Shown here in pieces: positions 9,120-18,228 of a stretch of DNA of 56,737 bases. Location: positions 1 through 56,737 of the forward strand of contig JAGQWJ010000017.1 in NCBI GenBank assembly GCA_020437395.1, written 5' to 3'. Below the pieces are notes generated by a model. It saw only the letters and a list, made by a program, of their open reading frames with translations, did not search any database and had not been told where the DNA came from. The stretch is from Ignavibacteriota bacterium. Its GTDB lineage: Bacteria > Bacteroidota > Ignavibacteria > Kapaibacteriales > UBA2268. Within the stretch, counting starts at the first letter, position 1; every line of letters begins with the position of its first letter. A program made the translations under genes and the position numbers.

Positions 9120-12100
9120 TTATTCAATTTCTATATCTAAACAAAGACCTTGTAATTCCCTAACTAATACGTTGAAAGATTCAGGTATATTAGGATTAGG
9201 TAAATTATCACCTTTTACAATAGCTTCGTACATTTTTGCTCTACCTTGTACATCATCTGACTTGATAGTAAGCATTTCTTGTAATGTATGTGCAGCTCCA
9301 TAAGCTTCCAAAGCCCACACTTCCATCTCTCCTAATCTTTGACCACCAAATTGTGCTTTACCACCAAGAGGTTGTTGAGTAATTAGTGAGTAAGGGCCAA
9401 TAGAACGAGCGTGAAGTTTATCTTCCACTAAGTGAGACAGTTTCAGCATATAGATATAGCCAACTGTTACTTCTTGGTCAAATGGTTCACCAGTTCTACC
9501 GTCTATTAATTTTGTTTTACCGTTTCTTGGTAATCCAGCTTCTTCTAAGAAATCACCAACTTCTTCCCAAGTTGCACCATCGAATATTGGTGTTGCGAAA
9601 TGAGTTCCTAGTTTACTCCCAGCCCAACCGAGAGCTGTTTCGTATAGTTGCCCCAAGTTCATACGCGAAGGTACACCCAATGGGTTAAGTACTATATCTA
9701 CTGGAGTTCCATCAGGTAAAAATGGCATATCTTCTAGTTTAACAACTTTTGATACGATACCTTTGTTACCGTGACGACCTGCCATCTTATCTCCAACTTG
9801 AAGCTTACGTTTCTTAGCTACATAAACTTTAGCCATTTGTAAGATTCCAGGTTGTAACTCATCACCTGCTGCTAACTTATTCTTCTCAGTTTTGAAATCT
9901 GTTTTAACATCATTTCTGTATTTCAAATAGTTAACAAACAAGTCTTTAAGTAATGAAGAAGTCGCTTCATCTTCAACTATACCAGAATCTACGTCAAGTA
10001 ACTCAGGTTTTAGAAGTCCTTCTTCAAATTTATCAAGTAGATCGGCTGTGGTTATATTCGAACCACCTCTGTAAACAGTTACATTATTATTAAGCTTCAT
10101 ACCTAAGATTTTCTTATTCTCAAGCACTTTACCTAATCTGCTGATAAACTCTTCGTCAACTTGCTTTATTACTTTTCTTTCGCGTCTAGCAATAGCTTCT
10201 TTACGTTTTCTTTCTCTAGTTCTAATTTCTTTATCAGTTGTTAATACTCTTCTTGAGAACAATTTAGTATTAATAACCACACCTTTTAATCCAGGGCTAC
10301 CTTTTAGTGATACGTCTTTTACATCACCTGCTTTATCACCAAAGATAGCTCTTAATAGTTTTTCTTCAGGAGTTGGATCTGTTTCGCCCTTAGGTGTAAT
10401 CTTTCCGATTAGTATATCGCCTTCACCAACTTTAGCACCAGGACGAATAATACCATGTTCATCTAAATCCTTTGTCGATTCTTCACTGACGTTCGGTATC
10501 TCACGCGTAAATTCTTCCTCGCCTCTCTTAGTATCTCTAACTTGCAATGTAAATTCTTCAATATGGATTGAAGTAAATACATCTTCAGCTACAAATCTTT
10601 CAGAAACAATAATTGCATCCTCAAAGTTGTAACCTCTCCAAGGCATAAACGCTACTAATACATTTTGCCCTAAACCAAGTTCAGCTTGTTCAGTCGATGC
10701 ACCATCACATAATGGTTGCCCTTTTACTACTTTCTGTCCCGCTAATACAAGTGGTTTTTGATTTATACAAGTATCTTGGTTCGTTCTGAAGAATTTCAAC
10801 AGCTTATAAGTTTTTACTTCTTCAAATTCAAAACCAGTTAGCTTATCTTCTTCAGATCTTTTATCTTCGTAGCGTACTCTTATTTCTTTCGCACTTACGT
10901 ACTCAATAACTCCATCTGATTCAGCTAAAATCATAGTCTTTGAATCCTTAGCCGCTTTTGCTTCCATACCTGTCCCTACAATAGGGGCATGCGGGTTCAA
11001 AAGAGGTACTGCTTGACGTTGCATATTCGCACCCATCAATGCACGGTTTGCATCATCATGTTCAAGGAAAGGAATCATCGAAGATGCGAGTGAAGTAATT
11101 TGATCTGTCGAAACATCGATGTAATCTACTTCTTCCGCAGAAACTAATACGAAATCTCCAGATTGGCGAGCTTTTACTCTCTCCCCTATTAATCTACCAT
11201 TTTCGTCTGTAAGAGTAGAACAAGTACAGATGACACTTCCGTCTTCTTTTTCGGCAGTTAAATATTCAATATCTTCAGTCACAATACCATTAACTACTTT
11301 TCTGTAAGGTGTTTGAATAAAACCTAAAGTATTAATTTCGGCATGGATAGCTAAAGATGAAATTAGACCAATGTTTGGTCCCTCAGGAGTCTCAATTGGA
11401 CAAAGACGACCATAATGAGTATAGTGAACGTCTCTGACCTCGAACCCTGCTCTCTCTCTTGTCAAACCACCCGGACCAAGTGCCGATGTTCTTCTCTTGT
11501 GAGTAATTTCAGCTAGTGGATTTGTTTGGTCCATAAACTGTGAAAGCTGATTAGTACCAAAGAATTGGTTAACAACCGAACTAATAGTTCTCGCATTCAC
11601 TAATTCAGAAGGAGTTAGGTTCTCACCGTCGTGGATACTTAATCTTTCTTTAATAGTACGAGCCATACGAGCAAGTCCAACGTTGAATTGCGAACCCAGT
11701 TGCTCACCAACAGTTCTAACACGACGATTACCTAAGTGGTCAATATCGTCTCCAGTGTGTTTAGAAGTATGTAAATCAATTAATTGCTTTATGATTTCAA
11801 CAATATCAGTATTTGTCAAAGTAGTGATTGATTCGTCAATGTCAAGACCCAGACGGTCATTTAATCTGTAACGACCAACAACACCTAAATCATATCGCTT
11901 ATCGCTGAAGAACAATCTTTCTAATAAAAGCTCAGCTGTTTCAACATCTGGTGGCTCACTTGATCTTAAAGTTCTATAGATAGATTCTAATGCATCTTCT
12001 CTATTACGAGATGTATCTTTAGTAATTGTACGAGCGATCAATGGTTCGTCCGTAGGGTCAATAAAGCCGTATAGCTTTATATCTTCAGCATCGGACTCTT

Positions 12101-12983
12101 TTAATTTTTTGTATAATTCTTCATCTAAGACCATATCACGAGTGGCAATAATCTCACCAGTCGCCATATCGATTACGTCTGAAGCTATTTTGCGGCCAAT
12201 ATGATCATCGCCTAATTCTTCAATTTTATAATCATTAGCAAGTCCGAAGAGCGATAGAATATCTTCATCTGAAGAATAGCCAATAGCTCTAAGAAGTGTA
12301 GTCACTGGGAATTTTTTCTTTCTATCAATGTACGCATACATTATTTCATGTATGTCAGTAGTAAATTCTACCCATGAACCCCTGAAAGGTATGATACGAG
12401 CAGAATATATACGTGTACCGTTGGGATGAACAGCATCATCGAAAAATACACCTGGTGAACGATGAATTTGAGAAACAATAACTCTTTCAGCCCCATTGAT
12501 AATAAAAGTACCCTTAGGGGTCATTGAAGGTATGTTTCCAAGATATACTTCTTGTTCAACAGCTTCAATATAATCCTCAGATTCTTTGTCAGCTTTACTA
12601 GATAATCTAAGTTTAGCTTTAAGTGGCTTAGAGTAAGTTAATTCTCTTTCTCTACATTCTTCTTCAGAATATTTTGGTTTTTCAATTGTGTATTCAATAA
12701 ATTCTAATTGAAATATTTCAGAATTATCCAAAATAGGGAAGTTTTGATGGAACGATTGTTGAAGACCTTTCATCTCTCTTTTATGAGGAGGAACGTGTTC
12801 TTGTAAAAAGTCATCATACGCTTCTACTTGAATATTCAATAAATCTGGATAATTAGATTTAGAAATATTAGATTTTGCAAAGGTAACTCTGTCTCTTAGT
12901 CTATGAATCCCTCTTGAAGTAGTTAACTTTGGGGACTTTTGAACTAAAGTAGAATTAGTTGTTTCCTTAGTAATGGCACTCAT
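9120..12983 (-). CDS. rpoB: DNA-directed RNA polymerase subunit beta
   Basis: The second-largest RNA polymerase subunit, 1287 residues. Recognisable segments include the rifampicin-binding region (FFGTNQLSQFMDQTNPLAEITHKRR, with LGPGGLTRERAGFEVRDVH), GRLCPIETPEGPNIGLI, the active-site region GYNFEDAIIVSERF, GDKMAGRHGNKGIVSKV, and the C-terminal FGGQRLGEMEVWALEAYGAAHTLQEMLTIKSDD. All are intact. It is followed closely by rpoC. The 199-base spacer to rplL upstream contains two strong stem-loops (13027-13074 and 13137-13169) that probably adjust the ratio of polymerase to ribosomal protein synthesis. Confidence 0.99.
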   Translation of the reverse strand: MSAITKETTNSTLVQKSPKLTTSRGIHRLRDRVTFAKSNISKSNYPDLLNIQVEAYDDFLQEHVPPHKREMKGLQQSFHQNFPILDNSEIFQLEFIEYTIEKPKYSEEECRERELTYSKPLKAKLRLSSKADKESEDYIEAVEQEVYLGNIPSMTPKGTFIINGAERVIVSQIHRSPGVFFDDAVHPNGTRIYSARIIPFRGSWVEFTTDIHEIMYAYIDRKKKFPVTTLLRAIGYSSDEDILSLFGLANDYKIEELGDDHIGRKIASDVIDMATGEIIATRDMVLDEELYKKLKESDAEDIKLYGFIDPTDEPLIARTITKDTSRNREDALESIYRTLRSSEPPDVETAELLLERLFFSDKRYDLGVVGRYRLNDRLGLDIDESITTLTNTDIVEIIKQLIDLHTSKHTGDDIDHLGNRRVRTVGEQLGSQFNVGLARMARTIKERLSIHDGENLTPSELVNARTISSVVNQFFGTNQLSQFMDQTNPLAEITHKRRTSALGPGGLTRERAGFEVRDVHYTHYGRLCPIETPEGPNIGLISSLAIHAEINTLGFIQTPYRKVVNGIVTEDIEYLTAEKEDGSVICTCSTLTDENGRLIGERVKARQSGDFVLVSAEEVDYIDVSTDQITSLASSMIPFLEHDDANRALMGANMQRQAVPLLNPHAPIVGTGMEAKAAKDSKTMILAESDGVIEYVSAKEIRVRYEDKRSEEDKLTGFEFEEVKTYKLLKFFRTNQDTCINQKPLVLAGQKVVKGQPLCDGASTEQAELGLGQNVLVAFMPWRGYNFEDAIIVSERFVAEDVFTSIHIEEFTLQVRDTKRGEEEFTREIPNVSEESTKDLDEHGIIRPGAKVGEGDILIGKITPKGETDPTPEEKLLRAIFGDKAGDVKDVSLKGSPGLKGVVINTKLFSRRVLTTDKEIRTRERKRKEAIARRERKVIKQVDEEFISRLGKVLENKKILGMKLNNNVTVYRGGSNITTADLLDKFEEGLLKPELLDVDSGIVEDEATSSLLKDLFVNYLKYRNDVKTDFKTEKNKLAAGDELQPGILQMAKVYVAKKRKLQVGDKMAGRHGNKGIVSKVVKLEDMPFLPDGTPVDIVLNPLGVPSRMNLGQLYETALGWAGSKLGTHFATPIFDGATWEEVGDFLEEAGLPRNGKTKLIDGRTGEPFDQEVTVGYIYMLKLSHLVEDKLHARSIGPYSLITQQPLGGKAQFGGQRLGEMEVWALEAYGAAHTLQEMLTIKSDDVQGRAKMYEAIVKGDNLPNPNIPESFNVLVRELQGLCLDIEIE

Positions 12984-13026
12984 ATTTGAAGTACTCCGAT
13001 TTCTTCGTGTTCTTTATACAGGAAAA

Positions 13027-13074
13027 GGATTTTTTGACAAAGCTCCTATCTTGAGGAATTTAGTCAAAAAACCC
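13027..13074 (-). promoter_or_regulatory. long stem-loop 40 bases upstream of rpoB
   Basis: The outer arms GGATTTTTTGAC (13027-13038) and GTCAAAAAACCC (13063-13074) pair with one G-U wobble. Inner TCCT / AGGA extends the stem. This could be an RNase III-type processing site or an anti-terminator partner. A loose TTGTCA-N16-TATAAA sequence (minus strand, 13040 to 13013) overlaps it and might be an internal promoter; that part is weak. Confidence 0.45.
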
Positions 13075-13136
13075 TGAATCTATATTAAAAAGTATTTTTT
13101 ATAAGATAAAACTATCAATATTTTTCAAAAAATATA

Positions 13137-13169
13137 TCGACTAAGCGATTTTATAAATCACTTAGCCGA
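13137..13169 (-). terminator. putative attenuator between rplL and rpoB
   Basis: Arms 13137-13151 and 13155-13169 form a 15-base-pair stem with a 3-base loop. The two non-Watson-Crick positions (40/66 and 46/60) both become G-U wobbles when read on the minus strand, so the RNA made in the direction of rplL to rpoB forms a full stem. A U-rich tract (minus-strand TATATATTTTTTG) follows at once. It begins 14 bases after the rplL stop. By analogy with the rplL-rpoB attenuator of Escherichia coli, it should terminate part of the transcripts. Confidence 0.65.
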
Positions 13170-13182
13170 TTAATTCAAAGAA

Positions 13183-13560
13183 TTATTTTAATGTAACTTT
13201 AGCACCAGCTTCTTCAAGCTTAGCTTTAAGTTCGTCTGCTTCTGCTTTGTCTGCACCTTCTTTAAGTACACATGGAGCAGATTCAACTTTTTCTTTAGCT
13301 TCTTTCAAGCCAAGACCAGTGATTTCTCTTACTGCTTTGATAACGTTAAGCTTGCTAGCTCCGATGTCAGTTAATTCAACATCAAAACTATCTTTAGCTT
13401 CTTCACCACCAGCAGCTTCTCCGCCACCAGCAGCAGCTACCATCATTGGTGCAGCTGCACTAACACCGAATTTTTCTTCTAATGCTTCTTTTAAAGCAGC
13501 AGCTTCAACTAATGTTAAAGCACCAATTTGGTCAACTAGTTTTTCAACTATTTCAGACAT
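13183..13560 (-). CDS. rplL: 50S ribosomal protein L7/L12
   Basis: The product is 125 residues with the standard layout: an N-terminal dimerisation helix pair (about 1-32, [22 protein letters not shown]), a flexible Ala/Gly-rich hinge (about 35-57), and the C-terminal factor-binding domain (about 58-125) with [20 protein letters not shown] and the final GAKVTLK. It forms the L7/L12 stalk that recruits translation factors and binds L10, encoded 48 bases upstream. A strong hairpin 14 bases downstream may attenuate transcription into rpoB. Confidence 0.98.
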   Translation of the reverse strand: MSEIVEKLVDQIGALTLVEAAALKEALEEKFGVSAAAPMMVAAAGGGEAAGGEEAKDSFDVELTDIGASKLNVIKAVREITGLGLKEAKEKVESAPCVLKEGADKAEADELKAKLEEAGAKVTLK

Positions 13561-13608
13561 ATTAAACTCCTAATAAAAATAATATTGTTTACTTTTTTTA
13601 ATAAAAAA

Positions 13609-14139
13609 TTAAGCGACTTCGCTTTTTGCTTTTACGCCTTCGTGAATCACGTAGGCAAGATCACGCATTACTGCACTAATTGCACCATGGATACCAGAAG
13701 CTGGAGCGTTGATAGAACCAACGATTGCAGCCATAATATCTTCTTTCGTAGGTAGTGAAGCCAATGTTTTAAGCTGAGTATTATCAAAGTATTTTCCATC
13801 GATAATAGCAGCTTTTAATTTTGGTCTTTCTTTATCTTCGAAAGCTTTCTTGATGATTTTAGCAGGAGTAACTGGATCTTCATAACCGAATACCATACCC
13901 GAATATCCTTTGAAATCCGACTCAGGGAAAGCAAAATTCTCATTGCCTTCTATAGCACGGCGGAAAGCTGTATTCTTAGCAACTTTGTAATCAAATCCAC
14001 CAGCACGTAGTTCAGCACGGAACTTATTTGCCTCAGCGACAGACATAAATTCAAAGTCAATCAGATAAACAGCACTAGCTTTCTCTAGATATCCTTGTAT
14101 CTCTTCGACTATTTGTTTTTTCTTCTCTAATGTAATCAT
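13609..14139 (-). CDS. rplJ: 50S ribosomal protein L10
   Basis: The product is 176 residues with the L10 core (MITLEKKKQIVEEIQGYLEKASAVYLIDF, EANKFRAELRAGGFDYKVAKNTAFRRAI) and a C-terminal helix that binds L7/L12 dimers. L10 anchors the stalk on 23S rRNA and in many bacteria represses its own rplJL mRNA by binding a leader. The 91-base spacer to rplA contains two hairpins that could be such a leader. Confidence 0.97.
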   Translation of the reverse strand: MITLEKKKQIVEEIQGYLEKASAVYLIDFEFMSVAEANKFRAELRAGGFDYKVAKNTAFRRAIEGNENFAFPESDFKGYSGMVFGYEDPVTPAKIIKKAFEDKERPKLKAAIIDGKYFDNTQLKTLASLPTKEDIMAAIVGSINAPASGIHGAISAVMRDLAYVIHEGVKAKSEVA

Positions 14140-14159
14140 TGTTTAGTTACCTTTTGTTA

Positions 14160-14192
14160 TCCATTCTTGGATTAAATGTAGAAGCATTTAAT
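14160..14192 (-). promoter_or_regulatory. possible L10 leader hairpins upstream of rplJ
   Basis: Two stem-loops lie side by side in the rplA-rplJ spacer: ATTAAATG / CATTTAAT (14171-14178 with 14185-14192) and a small TCCA / TGGA stem (14160-14163 with 14168-14171). An L10 autoregulatory leader is expected at this place in many bacteria; I could not confirm the conserved kink-turn, so the call rests on position and structure. Confidence 0.35.
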
Positions 14193-14230
14193 TAGAGTGC
14201 GTAAATTTTTTTTTCTTTTTCTTATTTGTC

Positions 14231-14929
14231 TTAGCTTACTTTAAAACTACTTTCGTCAATATTTAAGCTTGGTCCCATTGTCGAACTAACATAAACATTT
14301 CTTACAAATTTACCTTTAGCTGAAGAAGGACGGCTCTTCAGTATAGTTTCATAGAATAAGCTAACATTGTCTTTCAAAGCTTCAGCAGAGAAAGTACATT
14401 TGCCAACTGCACCAGCTATATTACCTGATTTATCGACACGATATTCTATTTTACCGGCTTTTAATTCTTCGACTGCTTTTGCAACGTCAAATGTTACTGT
14501 TCCAACTTTCGGATTAGGCATTAGTCCACGAGGTCCTAATACACGACCTAATTTCCCAACTTCACCCATCACGTCTGGTGTTGCAACTACAACATCAACA
14601 TCTGCCCAGCCAGATTTTATCTTTTCAACGTATTCATCTAAACCAGCATAATCTGCACCAGCATCTAAAGCTTCCTTATCTTTTGGAGTTTTAGCGAATA
14701 CTAATACACGAACTGACTTACCTGTACCGTGAGGCAATGAAACTGTACCACGAATATTCTGATCTGATTTACGAGGGTCAACGCCCAAATTCATAGATAT
14801 TTCGAATGATTCGTCAAACTTAGCAGATGGGTTAGATTTGATAAATTCAATGGCTTCATCTACGGAATACTTTTTGTTTTTGTCTATTTTAGCAGCAACT
14901 GATGCGTACTTTTTTCCACGTTTGTTCAT
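14231..14929 (-). CDS. rplA: 50S ribosomal protein L1
   Basis: The product is 232 residues from ATG 14929, the usual L1 length. A TTG four codons upstream is also in frame, but the GGGA at about -10 suits the ATG better. L1 motifs include [40 protein letters not shown], and the hinge region [23 protein letters not shown]1 binds 23S rRNA at the E-site stalk and can repress its own operon. It lies 30 bases after rplK in the standard order. Confidence 0.98.
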   Translation of the reverse strand: MNKRGKKYASVAAKIDKNKKYSVDEAIEFIKSNPSAKFDESFEISMNLGVDPRKSDQNIRGTVSLPHGTGKSVRVLVFAKTPKDKEALDAGADYAGLDEYVEKIKSGWADVDVVVATPDVMGEVGKLGRVLGPRGLMPNPKVGTVTFDVAKAVEELKAGKIEYRVDKSGNIAGAVGKCTFSAEALKDNVSLFYETILKSRPSSAKGKFVRNVYVSSTMGPSLNIDESSFKVS

Positions 14930-14959
14930 TTTGTTTCCCAAATATATTTATAGATAAAA

Positions 14960-15385
14960 TTAACCTTTGAAGTTAACGCCCATAGCTCTAGCTGTACCTT
15001 TAATCATACTTACAGCCGAATCCATAGATGAACAATTCAAATCTTCCATTTTAATTTTAGCTATTTCCTCGCATTGTGCACGAGTGATAACTCCAACCTT
15101 AGTCTTGTTGGGTTCTCCTGAACCACTTTTCAACTTCAACGTATTTTTAATTAGTACTGCAGCAGGAGGCGATTTGGTAACAAACGTAAAAGACTTATCT
15201 GCAAAAAACGTAACCTCAGCAGGAATGATAAGACCCTTATCTTTCTGCGTTTGAGCGTTAAATGCTTTTACGAATTCCATACCATTCAAACCTCTTTGAC
15301 CGAAAGCAGGACCTACTGGTGGGGCCATTGACGCTTCACCGGCTTTTAACTGCAGTTTGAATGTACCAGCAACTTTTTTAGCCAT
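14960..15385 (-). CDS. rplK: 50S ribosomal protein L11
   Basis: The product is 141 residues, the normal length. The proline-rich N-terminal domain ([31 protein letters not shown]) and the C-terminal rRNA-binding domain ([37 protein letters not shown]) are both intact. L11 forms the base of the GTPase-associated centre. It starts 21 bases downstream of nusG. Confidence 0.98.
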   Translation of the reverse strand: MAKKVAGTFKLQLKAGEASMAPPVGPAFGQRGLNGMEFVKAFNAQTQKDKGLIIPAEVTFFADKSFTFVTKSPPAAVLIKNTLKLKSGSGEPNKTKVGVITRAQCEEIAKIKMEDLNCSSMDSAVSMIKGTARAMGVNFKG

Positions 15386-15406
15386 TTTAAACTCTTTGTT
15401 TAAATA

Positions 15407-15988
15407 TTAATTATTATCAGTTGGATTTTCTATTTCGACTTGAGTAAAATCAAGTTCTACTGGAGTTTTACGTCCAAGAATACCAACCTCTACTTTTAAT
15501 TTCTGTTTTTCGTTATTTACTTCTTTCACTAATCCAGAGAAAGTATTAAAAGGACCATCTATTACTTTAATAGGGTCCCCAACTTGGAATTGCGTTTCAA
15601 CTGTCGCAATATCTTTTCTTTCTTCCAATCTTCCTATGATTCTGCTTACTTCATCCTTACGTAAAGGTGTTGCATCATTTCTACGACCAACAAAACTAAC
15701 CACAGATGGAAGATTTTGGATAACATCTTGAACTTTAAGATCTAAGACGGCATGAATTATAATATAGCCAGGGAGGAAGTTTCTTGTCTTAGTACGACGT
15801 TTACCACCTCTCACTTCAAAGACAGTTTCCTCAGGAATTATTACTTCCAATATTCTATCGTCAATACCAACTCTCTTAGATTCAACTTCAATTAAGTTTT
15901 TTACCTTAGCTTCATGCCCCGTAAAAGTACGGACTGCGTACCAATTGGGTTTTTTTCTTTCTTCTTCTATCGCCTGTGGATCGTACAT
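15407..15988 (-). CDS. nusG: transcription termination/antitermination protein NusG
   Basis: The product is 193 residues. The NGN domain spans about residues 14-120 (NWYAVRTFTGHEAKVKNLIE, FLPGYIIIHAVL, SFVGRRNDATPLRKDEV) and the C-terminal KOW domain about 140-190 (FQVGDPIKVIDGPFNTFSGLVKEVN, KLKVEVGILGRKTPVELDF). NusG binds the polymerase clamp, lowers pausing, and links to Rho or ribosomal protein S10. Its place between secE and rplK is the standard order. Confidence 0.98.
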   Translation of the reverse strand: MYDPQAIEEERKKPNWYAVRTFTGHEAKVKNLIEVESKRVGIDDRILEVIIPEETVFEVRGGKRRTKTRNFLPGYIIIHAVLDLKVQDVIQNLPSVVSFVGRRNDATPLRKDEVSRIIGRLEERKDIATVETQFQVGDPIKVIDGPFNTFSGLVKEVNNEKQKLKVEVGILGRKTPVELDFTQVEIENPTDNN

Positions 15989-16009
15989 ATATAGGTTTCG
16001 CCCTTTTAC

Positions 16010-16201
16010 TTAGAATGAAGAGAATAATACATCAACGCCATTGGATATTATCCAGTCAAAGACTGATACAATAAGCGTAATAATCACAGTTACTACAACG
16101 ACAATTTGGCTTGACTTCCATAGGTGTTCCCTTGAAGGCCAAGCAACTTTTTTCATCTCTGCGGTAACTTCTTCAGTTATCTTTTTAATTTTCGCTATCA
16201 T
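16010..16201 (-). CDS. secE: preprotein translocase subunit SecE
   Basis: The product is 63 residues from ATG 16201. A GTG further upstream at 16228 is in frame but lies inside the tRNA-Trp gene, so it was rejected; AAGAG before ATG 16201 is the likely ribosome binding site. The protein has the short single-membrane-span form of SecE: an amphipathic helix (TEEVTAEMKKVAWPSREHLWKSS) then one transmembrane helix (IVVVVTVIITLIVSVFDWII). SecE clamps SecY in the translocation channel. It heads the secE-nusG-rplKAJL-rpoBC series. Confidence 0.95.
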   Translation of the reverse strand: MIAKIKKITEEVTAEMKKVAWPSREHLWKSSQIVVVVTVIITLIVSVFDWIISNGVDVLFSSF

Positions 16202-16225
16202 AAAAAACTCTTTATTTATATTTAG

Positions 16226-16298
16226 CACGGGTGGTAGGACTTGAACCCACAGCCAATGGTTTTGGAGACCACTACTCTACCAATTGAGCTACACCCGT
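16226..16298 (-). tRNA. tRNA-Trp (CCA)
   Basis: Read on the minus strand, the acceptor arms ACGGGTG / CACCCGT pair, T and A follow at positions 8-9, the D arm GCTC...GAGT and T-loop GGTTCAAGTC are standard, and the anticodon loop is CTCCAAA. The discriminator base is G, as expected for tryptophan. CCA is not encoded. It sits directly upstream of secE, 24 bases from the chosen start. Confidence 0.95.
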
Positions 16299-16328
16299 GT
16301 GTAAGTCCATATTTAAATCCTAATTTTG

Positions 16329-16402
<74 letters not shown>

Positions 16403-16425
16403 ACACACATTTTTATACAGAAAAA

Positions 16426-16455
16426 AAATTGAGATATTAATTCCTATCTCAATTT
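16426..16455 (-). terminator. terminator between tRNA-Gly and tRNA-Thr
   Basis: An 11-base inverted repeat AAATTGAGATA / TATCTCAATTT (16426-16436 with 16445-16455) is followed on the minus strand by a run of eight T. It should end the tRNA-Tyr/Gly transcript, so tRNA-Thr-Trp-secE would need its own promoter or readthrough. Confidence 0.65.
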
Positions 16456-16501
16456 CAAAATTCTTCCTACTGGCTGCTCAATCTCAATAATATTTTTTTT
16501 G

Positions 16502-16574
16502 AGCGGGAGACGAGACTCGAACCCGCGACCCTCAGCTTGGAAGGCTGATGCTCTACCAACTGAGCTACTCCCGC
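16502..16574 (-). tRNA. tRNA-Gly (TCC)
   Basis: The acceptor arms GCGGGAG / CTCCCGC are perfect, and the anticodon stem CAGCC/AGCTG region closes loop CTTCCAA, giving anticodon TCC. The T-loop GGTTCGAGTC is standard. Confidence 0.94.
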
Positions 16575-16598
16575 ACGCTATGTAATACTATATATTTG

Positions 16599-16681
16599 TG
16601 GGCAGGGAAGGATTCGAACCTCCGTAGGGTTGCCCCAGCAGATTTACAGTCTGCCCCGGTTGACCGCTTCGGTACCTGCCC
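16599..16681 (-). tRNA. tRNA-Tyr (GTA)
   Basis: This is an 83-base tRNA with a long variable arm, as expected for tyrosine. The acceptor arms are GGGCAGG / CCTGCCC, the discriminator is A, and stem GCAGA/TCTGC closes loop CTGTAAA with anticodon GTA. It is 24 bases upstream of tRNA-Gly and likely cotranscribed with it. Confidence 0.95.
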
Positions 16682-16698
16682 AAATATTATTGAGCTTA

Positions 16699-16730
16699 CA
16701 AAATTAGTGGATTGAAATTTAATATCCAAG
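16699..16730 (-). promoter_or_regulatory. possible Bacteroidota-type promoter for tRNA-Tyr/Gly
   Basis: On the minus strand CTTG, a 20-base spacer and TAATTTTG precede tRNA-Tyr. The downstream part fits the -7 consensus TAnnTTTG exactly; the -33 element TTTG is matched in three of four bases. A start about 6-12 bases upstream of the tRNA would result. Confidence 0.4.
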
Positions 16731-16838
16731 TTTTTTTGAAAATATTTTCAAATTTTTCTCAAATATTATTTTTTCAACTCTAAAATATCATATTTTGTCA
16801 GAACAAGGTTTGCAATCTAAAAAAAACTTTTTGATTAA

Positions 16839-17969
16839 TTGAATTTTTTATTCAAATATTTTGTTAAAGACCAATTAATTTTCAATTCTAGCTGGGAAGA
16901 CCCCGCTATAGATAGGAAATTACTTGAACTTAATTCCGAAAGTGATATACTTACTATAACTAGTGCTGGGGATAATGTACTCGACTATTTGCTTGACTCT
17001 CCTAATTCTATCACTTCAGTTGACCTCAATCCTGCTCAAAATGCTCTTGCTGAACTTAAAATTGCTACATATATCCACAGCAATTATGAAACGCTCTTTG
17101 ATTTATTCGGCTTTGGTCAGTATAAAGACTTCAACAATTTGCTTCAAATAATAAAACCCTTTATCTCAGACAAGACATACAGCTATTGGAAGAGAAAGAG
17201 ATTTTACTTTACTGCCGAACATCCTTTTTACCACTTTGGGACTTCTGGATTAATTGCTCGTGGGTTTTATTATCATCTCAAATTTAATAGAAAACTTAAT
17301 CTTAAAGTTGATGAGATGGTAAATTGCTCCACCCTAGAAGAACAATATCAACTTCATTTAGAGCTAGAGAAGATACTTTTTGATAATTTTGTTGCTAAAC
17401 TACTTTTGAAAAATAAGTTCTCTCTTTCATTCTTAGGAATACCAGATGCTCAAGCAAAGCTAGTTGAAGTCCATAATGACTACCACAATATGTATGATTT
17501 CATTATTGGCTCATTGCGTGATGTGTTCAAAGAGTTTCCACTTTCTGAAAACTACTTTTGGTACTTATATATTAAAGGACAATATTCTAAGGAGACGTGC
17601 CCAAATTATCTAAAGGAAGAAAATTTCGAATTATTAAGGCAAAACGTAAGTAAGATAAATCTAGTCACCGACACTTTCTTCAATCAATTGAAAAATAGTC
17701 CTGAAAATAGCTATTCACACATTATATTACTTGATCACTTTGATTGGTTTTGGGAAGACAAAGAAACTCAGCTAATAGTTTGGAATGAGATAAAACGAGT
17801 TGCAAAGCCAAAAGCGAAGATCCTATTCCGCTCGGCAGCTAGTAATAGGGAGTATCTAATTCCAGAAATACAAAATGAGATAGAATACAGAGATGACCTT
17901 ACAAGTGGCTTCACTAATCGTGGTAGAGTAGGTACCTATGGCAGTGTAAACTTTGGGGTGGTGAGGTGA
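16839..17969 (+). CDS. btaA: BtaA-like SAM:diacylglycerol 3-amino-3-carboxypropyltransferase
   Basis: The product is 376 residues of the BtaA/DUF3419 family. The family transfers the 3-amino-3-carboxypropyl group of S-adenosylmethionine to diacylglycerol, the first step of betaine lipid (DGTS-type) synthesis at the membrane. Seen in the sequence: the N-terminal SSWEDPAIDRKLL, a SAM-binding-type strand and loop ILTITSAGDNVLDYLL, SVDLNPAQNALAELK, the mid-protein RGFYYHLKFNRK, and late ILLDHFDWF and ILFRSAAS. The start appears to be TTG 16839, since no in-frame ATG lies near. The partner methyltransferase btaB is not adjacent, so the end product may be unmethylated or made with an unlinked enzyme. 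Confidence 0.75.
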   Translation: MNFLFKYFVKDQLIFNSSWEDPAIDRKLLELNSESDILTITSAGDNVLDYLLDSPNSITSVDLNPAQNALAELKIATYIHSNYETLFDLFGFGQYKDFNNLLQIIKPFISDKTYSYWKRKRFYFTAEHPFYHFGTSGLIARGFYYHLKFNRKLNLKVDEMVNCSTLEEQYQLHLELEKILFDNFVAKLLLKNKFSLSFLGIPDAQAKLVEVHNDYHNMYDFIIGSLRDVFKEFPLSENYFWYLYIKGQYSKETCPNYLKEENFELLRQNVSKINLVTDTFFNQLKNSPENSYSHIILLDHFDWFWEDKETQLIVWNEIKRVAKPKAKILFRSAASNREYLIPEIQNEIEYRDDLTSGFTNRGRVGTYGSVNFGVVR

Positions 17970-18228
17970 AAAAGGAGTGTTATTATTCTATAATCTAGAA
18001 ATACTCCTTAAAAAAACTTACAAATCTCTGAGACGTTTTTGCTATTCATGTGTCTATGTAGATATGAAATCAGCACAAACTACAATAATTTATATAAAAA
18101 AGATAAATATATTTTGTAAATTAGTTTAGATATATCCGCATTGAATAGCGGAGTCTATTACTTTGTTTACAGAGCAAAAGGACAAGTAATTACAAAAATA
18201 TTTACAATAGTCAAATAAGGTGAATAAA

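Noticed and set aside
4840..12983. Several antisense open frames of 60-80 codons inside rpoC and rpoB
   Set aside because: They lie opposite strongly conserved coding sequence, have no recognisable motifs or ribosome binding sites, and are explained by codon use of the real genes.
16202..16228. Upstream GTG start for secE
   Set aside because: The start lies inside the tRNA-Trp gene (its 3' end at 16226), and ATG 16201 has a better ribosome binding site and gives the usual SecE length.
17972..18009. Terminator after btaA (AAGGAGT / ACTCCTT)
   Set aside because: The stem is only 7 bases with a 24-base loop, and no T run follows on the plus strand.
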